Shown here in pieces: positions 5,515-9,197 of a DNA stretch of 9,197 nucleotides (its first letter is position 1; the number at the start of each line of letters is the position of its first letter). A program made the translations under genes and the position numbers. Below the pieces are notes generated by a model. The model saw nothing but the letters and a program-made list of their open reading frames with translations, did no database searches and was not told the DNA's origin. The DNA lies in the NCBI GenBank assembly GCA_937958375.1, contig CALGNY010000219.1, positions 1 to 9,197 on the forward strand, written 5' to 3'. Origin of the DNA: an uncultured Bacillaceae bacterium. GTDB lineage: Bacteria; Bacillota; Bacilli; Bacillales; Alkalibacillaceae.

Positions 5515-5603
5515 ACCAGTTTAAGAAATATTAAACCACTTTTTTAAATTTTTTTTGAGAAATTTATCGTTGCTGATGAGAGACATGAAAAAAACTATCG
5601 GAG

Positions 5604-5828
5604 CCGTGCAATTATCGGGCGCTAAGCCGTGCAATTATCTCGCAAAGCCGTGCAATTTTTCCTTTAAGCCGCGCAATTTTCGAATTAACCCGTGCAATCT
5701 TTTCTTTAAGCCGCGCAATTATCTCGTAAAGCCGTGCAATTGTCGGGGCGCTAAGCATTTCAATTATCGCAGCAACCCGTACAATTCTCGCTCAAACTCG
5801 CGCAATTATTACTTCAACCCGTGCAATC
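5604..5828. repeat. Eleven-copy, 21-bp-period tandem array between patB and yugI
   Basis: A ten-base core like CCGTGCAATT starts at 5604, 5627, 5648, 5669, 5690, 5711, 5732, 5756, 5777, 5798 and 5819. Eight of ten intervals are exactly 21 bp; the others are 23 and 24. GCAATT or CAATT is the most constant part, while T/C varies at the fourth position. The first seven intervening sequences are symmetric in order: A (ATCGGGCGCTAAG), B (ATCTCGCAAAG), C (TTTCCTTTAAG), D (TTCGAATTAAC), C' (TTTTCTTTAAG), B' (ATCTCGTAAAG), A' (GTCGGGGCGCTAAG), all in the same orientation. The period keeps a 111-codon frame open (5555-5890), with NPCN/KPCN-like heptads, but this has no ribosome binding site and runs across the yugI promoter, so it is treated as non-coding. 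The array fills most of the 529-base gap between patB and yugI. Confidence 0.9.
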
Positions 5829-5864
5829 CCAGCCACACTTCTACCATCATCCTTACCAATCCCT

Positions 5865-5893
5865 TTGATTCCCACCCTCTTTTATGGTAAAAT
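5865..5893 (+). promoter_or_regulatory. Sigma-A promoter for yugI
   Basis: TTGATT (5865-5870), 17-base spacer, TAAAAT (5888-5893) preceded by the extended element TGG (5885-5887). Transcription would start near 5900, giving a leader of about 34 bases. It begins about 37 bases after the end of the repeat array. Confidence 0.78.
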
Positions 5894-5933
5894 CTTTAGA
5901 TGTGCAAAAGAAAAGAATTGGGAGTTGTATAAC

Positions 5934-6314
5934 ATGAGTAACATCCAAGAGGGACAAATTATCGAAGGCAAAGTGACGGGGATTCAGCCATATGGTGCTT
6001 TCGTTGAGATTGATGAGCAGGTTCAAGGTCTTGTTCACATTTCCGAGGTGACGCATGGTTATGTGAAAGATATCAATGAATATCTGACTGTCGGAGATGA
6101 AGTGAAAGTTAAAGTGTTGAACGTAGATGAAGAGAAAAACAAATACTCACTTTCCATTCGCGCGACACAGGACAAGCCACAGGTTGAGAAGAAGCCGAAT
6201 GTAAAGGCTCAAGCTTCTACAAATGAAGAATCTACCGGTTTCAATGTGTTAAAAGATAAGCTCGAAGACTGGATCGAACAGTCCGAAGAGCGCGAAAAAA
6301 CATTTCGTCGATAA
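5934..6314 (+). CDS. yugI: S1-domain RNA-binding protein, YugI / general stress protein 13 family
   Basis: A 126-residue cytoplasmic protein related to B. subtilis YugI (GSP13). One S1 domain occupies about residues 6-77: GQIIEGKVTGIQPYGAFVEI, then GLVHISEV, then VGDEVKVKVLNVDEEKNKYSLSIRA. S1 domains bind RNA, and GSP13 relatives associate with ribosomes or RNA in stress; the exact target is unknown. The C-terminal third is a charged linker (EKKPNVKAQAS) followed by an amphipathic segment ending EREKTFRR. GGGAG at 5920-5924 lies 9 bases before the ATG, which rejects the longer frame from 5865. It has its own sigma-A promoter and a strong terminator, so it is monocistronic. No sigma-B-type promoter was seen. 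Confidence 0.92.
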   Translation: MSNIQEGQIIEGKVTGIQPYGAFVEIDEQVQGLVHISEVTHGYVKDINEYLTVGDEVKVKVLNVDEEKNKYSLSIRATQDKPQVEKKPNVKAQASTNEESTGFNVLKDKLEDWIEQSEEREKTFRR

Positions 6315-6317
6315 TTG

Positions 6318-6365
6318 AAAAAGTGCTTTCTGTAATTTTTTTGAGTTACAGAGAGCACTTTTTTT
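6318..6365 (+). terminator. Intrinsic terminator after yugI
   Basis: Sixteen-base arms 6320-6335 and 6346-6361 pair fully apart from one T-G wobble. The loop is 10 bases and the tail runs to T6365. It starts a few bases after the yugI stop. Confidence 0.92.
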
Positions 6366-6392
6366 GATTTCATTTCTTTTTTTAAACATAAT
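6364..6392 (+). promoter_or_regulatory. Sigma-A promoter for yugJ, overlapping the yugI terminator tail
   Basis: TTGATT (6364-6369), 17-base spacer, CATAAT (6387-6392). The -35 begins in the last Ts of the yugI terminator. Transcription would begin near 6399, with a leader of about 57 bases. Confidence 0.68.
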
Positions 6393-6455
6393 GACAATAG
6401 TGAGAAATTGATCGAATCGCAATTATCTGGTCAATCAATCGAAAGGAGTTTTTGG

Positions 6456-7613
6456 ATGGAAAATTTTCAGTTTCACAATCCTGTACGTCTCGTGTTTGGA
6501 CGAGGTCAATTAGAGAGTTTACCTAGTTTGATTCCAGACGGCGTGGAACGCGTATTGGTCGTTTACGGTGGCGGGAGTATCAAACGCAATGGAATTTATA
6601 CAAATGTGATGAAAAAGCTAGAGAACTATGAAACGATTGAGTTGGGTGGCGTCGAGCCGAATCCCCGCGTGACAACCGTGAACCGAGGCGCGGAGCTTTG
6701 TAAGGAGCATGAAATCGATTTTATTTTGGCGGTCGGTGGCGGTAGTGTCATTGATTGTACCAAGTCAATTGCTGTAGCTGCAAAATATGATGGCGATGCG
6801 TGGGATCTCGTGACGCGCAAAGCGAAAGCACCAGGCGGGTTGCCGTTTGGAACGGTCCTTACCGCGGCAGCGACCGGCTCAGAAATGAACCGTGGCTCTG
6901 TCATCACCAATTGGGAAACGAAGGAGAAGTATGGCTGGGGCTCCCGATATACATGGCCGCTATTTTCCATACTTGATCCAGTTCACACGTATTCTGTACC
7001 GAAAGAACAAACCGTATACGGAATCGTTGATATGATGAGTCATATTTTAGAGGATTATTTCCACAAGCCAACAAATGCACCGGTGCAAGACCGGATGGCT
7101 GAGGGAATCTTGAGGACAATTATTGAAACCGCACCGAAATTGCTGAAAAACTTGGACTCCTACGAATACCGCGAGACGATTATGTATGCCGGAACGATTG
7201 CGCTAAATGGCTTCTTGCAAATGGGCTATCGTGGCGATTGGGGCACGCACAACATCGAGCATGCTGTCTCAGCCGTTTATGATATTCCGCATGCGGGTGG
7301 CCTGGCGATTTTGATGCCGAATTGGATGGAGCATAACCTGCATGTACACCCCGAGCGGTTCAAACAGATGGCTGTCCGTGTCTTTGGCGTCAATCCAAAA
7401 GGGAAATCCGATGAAGAAGTTGGCCGAGAAGGCATCCATCGCTTGAGAAAGTTTTGGAAAGCCCTAGGTGCACCAAGTCGATTGGCGGATTATGACATCG
7501 ATGATTCGCAAATCGAGTTGATGGTCGAGAAAGCAATGGTCAATGGTCCTTTTGGTAATTTCAATGAATTGGACGAAAAAGATGTCAGACAAATTTTGAA
7601 TAAATCCTTATAA
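6456..7613 (+). CDS. yugJ: Iron-dependent NAD(P)H butanol/alcohol dehydrogenase (YugJ family)
   Basis: Group III iron-containing alcohol dehydrogenase, a cytoplasmic enzyme that interconverts aldehydes and primary alcohols with NAD(P)H. The 385 residues match B. subtilis YugJ/YugK and E. coli YqhD. The N-terminal dinucleotide-binding domain shows YGGGS (37-41) and GGGSVID (94-100), followed by TGSEMN (140-145). Metal ligands fit Asp192, His196, His265 and His279; the spacing 4, 69 and 14 is the same as for the YqhD ligands. AAAGGAG (6441-6447) lies 8 bases before ATG 6456, so the frame open from 6408 is not used in full. In B. subtilis yugJ also follows yugI. It could favour NADPH, as YqhD does, for aldehyde detoxification; the sequence does not settle the cofactor. 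Confidence 0.95.
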   Translation: MENFQFHNPVRLVFGRGQLESLPSLIPDGVERVLVVYGGGSIKRNGIYTNVMKKLENYETIELGGVEPNPRVTTVNRGAELCKEHEIDFILAVGGGSVIDCTKSIAVAAKYDGDAWDLVTRKAKAPGGLPFGTVLTAAATGSEMNRGSVITNWETKEKYGWGSRYTWPLFSILDPVHTYSVPKEQTVYGIVDMMSHILEDYFHKPTNAPVQDRMAEGILRTIIETAPKLLKNLDSYEYRETIMYAGTIALNGFLQMGYRGDWGTHNIEHAVSAVYDIPHAGGLAILMPNWMEHNLHVHPERFKQMAVRVFGVNPKGKSDEEVGREGIHRLRKFWKALGAPSRLADYDIDDSQIELMVEKAMVNGPFGNFNELDEKDVRQILNKSL

Positions 7614-7621
7614 ACTCACTC

Positions 7622-7656
7622 ACCAGCCGTTATTCAGCATTCGGCTGGTTATTTCT
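7622..7656 (+). terminator. Intrinsic terminator after yugJ
   Basis: Perfect 8-bp stem ACCAGCCG (7622-7629) and CGGCTGGT (7642-7649), with a 12-base loop, followed by TATTTCTT. The T-tract is interrupted, so read-through into yugN is possible. Confidence 0.7.
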
Positions 7657-7668
7657 TGCCTGAATTTG

Positions 7669-7699
7669 GTGACATGATAACCAACTTGGCGTATATAAT
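7669..7699 (+). promoter_or_regulatory. Probable promoter for yugN
   Basis: Consensus TATAAT (7694-7699) with a GTGACA -35 (7669-7674) at a long 19-base spacing. The start near 7706 gives a leader of about 25 bases. Confidence 0.5.
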
Positions 7700-7724
7700 A
7701 ACAATCAAAACAGTTAAAGTTGGT
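7680..7724 (+). promoter_or_regulatory. Inverted repeat spanning the yugN promoter and ribosome binding site
   Basis: ACCAACTT (7680-7687) and AAGTTGGT (7717-7724) are perfect complements 29 bases apart. The left arm lies upstream of the -10 and the right arm includes the weak ribosome binding site GTTGGTG just before ATG 7731. Only transcripts arriving from yugJ would contain both arms. A protein-binding role is also possible. Confidence 0.4.
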
Positions 7725-7730
7725 GAAAAC

Positions 7731-8105
7731 ATGATTTCCATTCAATCGGGTGTTGAAAATCAAATTTATGAATATAAAGATGTGGCATATATTTTATCCG
7801 TTCTCGGTTTTAAAAATGGCGATATGGAATTTGAGAAAACGTATCTGGATTATCCGTTAAAACAGCAGGAGACAGCTTATGCGATCTTGCGCATTCCGGT
7901 TTTTTCTGAAATCGGAAGCTTTGATGAACCTGGAGCAAAAGTGCGGATTGGCAAACCGTTTATCCACTATCAGTCATTTGATGAAGGACTCGCTCAAGAA
8001 GGCTTAATTGCTGACATGGATCAAGTCGAACCCCAAATCGACCATGAACTGACCGATGAAGCAACACAAGTGATGGAGCAAGTCGACAAAGCTTTACTGC
8101 AATAA
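7731..8105 (+). CDS. yugN: YugN-like family protein
   Basis: A 124-residue soluble protein of the YugN-like family, function unknown. It has no signal peptide or membrane helix. The family-like start MISIQSGVENQIYEYKDV is followed by a central part containing YAILRIPVFSEIGSFDEPGAKVRIGKPFIHYQ, and the C-terminus is an acidic helix (DHELTDEATQVMEQVDKALL). The start at ATG 7731 is preferred over the in-frame positions back to 7656 because the promoter TATAAT lies at 7694-7699 and family proteins begin here; the ribosome binding site (GTTGGTG) is weak. The stop codon directly abuts the last codon of yugO on the other strand. The same two families are adjacent in B. subtilis. Confidence 0.88.
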   Translation: MISIQSGVENQIYEYKDVAYILSVLGFKNGDMEFEKTYLDYPLKQQETAYAILRIPVFSEIGSFDEPGAKVRIGKPFIHYQSFDEGLAQEGLIADMDQVEPQIDHELTDEATQVMEQVDKALLQ

Positions 8106-9098
8106 TCATTCCAGATAAATCACTTCGTCGTCTGCCTGGATTGTTTCATTCGGTTTGGGATTAATGATCCGTTCACCGTCGCGAATAATGCCAAGAAGAA
8201 GCTTCTCATCTTTTTTCAATTGATGCGTCAGTTCGACAATTTTACGGCCTTCCCATCGTGATGCAATTTTCTTCGCGTGTAGTTGTTGGGAAGAGAGTGC
8301 CGATGCAAGGTAATCAAACGTTTTGGCATGTCCTGCTCCAATGAGTTCTTGGAAAATCAGCAAGCTCGTTGTTTCATTCGTGCAAATGATCTCCGTCGCT
8401 CCAGCCCGCACAACATTATTTCGTTGTTGATCAGTGAGCACCTCTGTGTAAATCGGAATCGACGCATGCAGCCCTCGCGCGGTGATTGTCAGTAAGGTCG
8501 AATGGTAATCCGCATCCCGCTCTTTAAGCGACTGATCCGACGTAATGATCACTTTTTCCGCTTGATGAATATTGGCCTGTTCCCACGTTTCATCAACGGT
8601 CGGGTCCCCTTTGATGAAATGGACGAACGTGAGCGGAAGCGGATTTTCCTTAGCCGTCCGGTCGATCAGCAAAATAGACGGCGGCTTCTCTTGATGCTCC
8701 TGGAACAACTTAATCAACCGCCGTGACCGCTCATTCCAGCCGACAATGATCAGATGCCCTTGCCCTTGATATGCCACTTGCCCCTCGTGAAACTCCTTCT
8801 CTTTCTTTTGCGTGTGATTTGAAACGGCAACCATATAGTAAGCAATGAGCCCACCACCGAACAAAATCATCACAATCGTCAAAATCCGACCAGTCAAGGT
8901 GACCGGCGCATAATCCCCATACCCGATCGTCGTTCCCGTTATGAACGCCCACCAGACCCCTTCAAACATCGACGTAAACTGCTCAGGCTCCACCAAATAA
9001 ATCATATAGCCAAAGAAAAGCAAGAAAGACAGCACCGTAATGATCAACCGAAAAAAAGTCGGCAATTGAAAATAAACACGCAACAGCTGCTGGATCAT
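8106..9098 (-). CDS. yugO: Two-helix potassium channel with RCK domain (YugO family)
   Basis: K+ channel subunit in the cytoplasmic membrane, expected to form tetramers. Of 330 residues, TM1 is at about 16-36, the pore helix and selectivity filter TTIGYGD at 56-62, and TM2 at about 69-93. A TrkA-N/RCK nucleotide-binding domain begins near residue 113 (HLIIVGWNERS, ILLIDR, FIKGDPT), and a TrkA-C-like domain lies at about 255-330 (ALSSQQLHAKK through ADDEVIYLE). B. subtilis YugO has this architecture and mediates K+ release in biofilm electrical signalling; that role is known for the relative, not shown here. A site like GGGGTGAGGTGG precedes the ATG. No mstX-like gene lies within 99 bases upstream, unlike the B. 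subtilis mstX-yugO pair. It converges on yugN with no gap and no terminator between. Confidence 0.94.
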   Translation of the reverse strand: MIQQLLRVYFQLPTFFRLIITVLSFLLFFGYMIYLVEPEQFTSMFEGVWWAFITGTTIGYGDYAPVTLTGRILTIVMILFGGGLIAYYMVAVSNHTQKKEKEFHEGQVAYQGQGHLIIVGWNERSRRLIKLFQEHQEKPPSILLIDRTAKENPLPLTFVHFIKGDPTVDETWEQANIHQAEKVIITSDQSLKERDADYHSTLLTITARGLHASIPIYTEVLTDQQRNNVVRAGATEIICTNETTSLLIFQELIGAGHAKTFDYLASALSSQQLHAKKIASRWEGRKIVELTHQLKKDEKLLLGIIRDGERIINPKPNETIQADDEVIYLE

Positions 9099-9120
9099 AC
9101 CCGAACCACCTCACCCCGAT

Positions 9121-9126
9121 ATTTTA
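9121..9126 (-). promoter_or_regulatory. Possible -10 box for yugO
   Basis: TAAAAT on the minus strand, about 23 bases upstream of the start codon, with no recognisable -35. The remaining bases to 9197 show G-rich plus-strand sequence and no confident gene. Confidence 0.3.
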
Positions 9127-9197
9127 TCCGAAAAGATGTGGAATTATGAGATGGGGGAGGGAATGAGTGTTGATGGATGGTGGTTGACTGTTGATAA

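Noticed and set aside
4251..5547. Several plus-strand frames opposite patB
   Set aside because: They are shadows of the PatB coding sequence, whose catalytic motifs are intact.
5477..5560. T-box or SAM riboswitch controlling patB
   Set aside because: A terminator is present, but the leader shows no room for, and no recognisable motif of, either class.
5604..5828. CRISPR array
   Set aside because: Repeat cores are about 10 bp and spacers 11-14 bp, too short, and the spacers recur; no cas genes.
5555..5890. A 111-codon open frame with KPCN/NPCN heptads across the 21-bp array
   Set aside because: The period is a multiple of three, which keeps a frame open by itself. There is no ribosome binding site, composition is odd, and it runs through the yugI promoter.
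6626..7119. Minus-strand frames opposite yugJ
   Set aside because: Shadows of the dehydrogenase gene with unlikely composition.
8283..8952. Frames on both strands overlapping yugO
   Set aside because: Shadows of the channel gene, which has an intact filter and RCK domain.
9163..9197. Start of a plus-strand gene at ATG 9163 after GGGGGAGG
   Set aside because: Spacing to the ATG is only about 2-3 bases and only about 11 codons are visible before the window ends.

Overview
The window looks like chromosomal DNA of a Gram-positive member of the Bacillales, probably Bacillaceae or a close relative. Reasons: AT-leaning coding sequence, strong GGAGG-type ribosome binding sites, sigma-A promoters, many U-tailed intrinsic terminators, and protein families that occur together in Bacillus (RibH, PatB, YugI/GSP13, YugJ, YugN, YugO). 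Species cannot be fixed from the sequence alone. No rRNA, tRNA, CRISPR array, transposase, phage gene or recognised riboswitch was found.

Layout. Bases 1-110 hold a degenerate 45-bp tandem repeat and the ribosome binding site of ribH (lumazine synthase, 111-578). Bases 579-4199 look accessory: a one-pass membrane protein (671-886), a membrane-anchored protein on the minus strand (923-1333), a lipoprotein Cu/Zn superoxide dismutase (1563-2141), a small minus-strand membrane protein (2264-2464), then four plus-strand membrane proteins (2651-4199), among them a DUF7010-type and a DUF3784-type protein. Bases 4238-9098 form a core block related to the B. subtilis yug region: patB-like C-S lyase (minus), yugI S1-domain protein, yugJ iron-dependent alcohol dehydrogenase, yugN, and yugO K+ channel (minus, convergent with yugN).

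The genes do not form one pathway. They are short transcription units, most with their own promoter and terminator. Cooperation is plausible only locally: ribH is the end of a riboflavin operon cut by the window edge; 3574-3903 and 3930-4199 are probably co-transcribed; yugN and yugO meet with no bases between their stop codons.

The most unusual parts are non-coding. (1) Ahead of the superoxide dismutase gene, a 16-codon reading frame stops two bases before a hairpin whose 3' arm contains the gene's ribosome binding site, a layout like translational attenuation. (2) Between patB and yugI there are eleven copies of a CCGTGCAATT-like core with a 21-bp period; the sequences between the first seven cores are arranged in mirror order A-B-C-D-C-B-A while all keep the same orientation. 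(3) A strong intrinsic terminator pointing toward patB lies about 40 bases upstream of its start codon. No complete new multi-gene system is evident.
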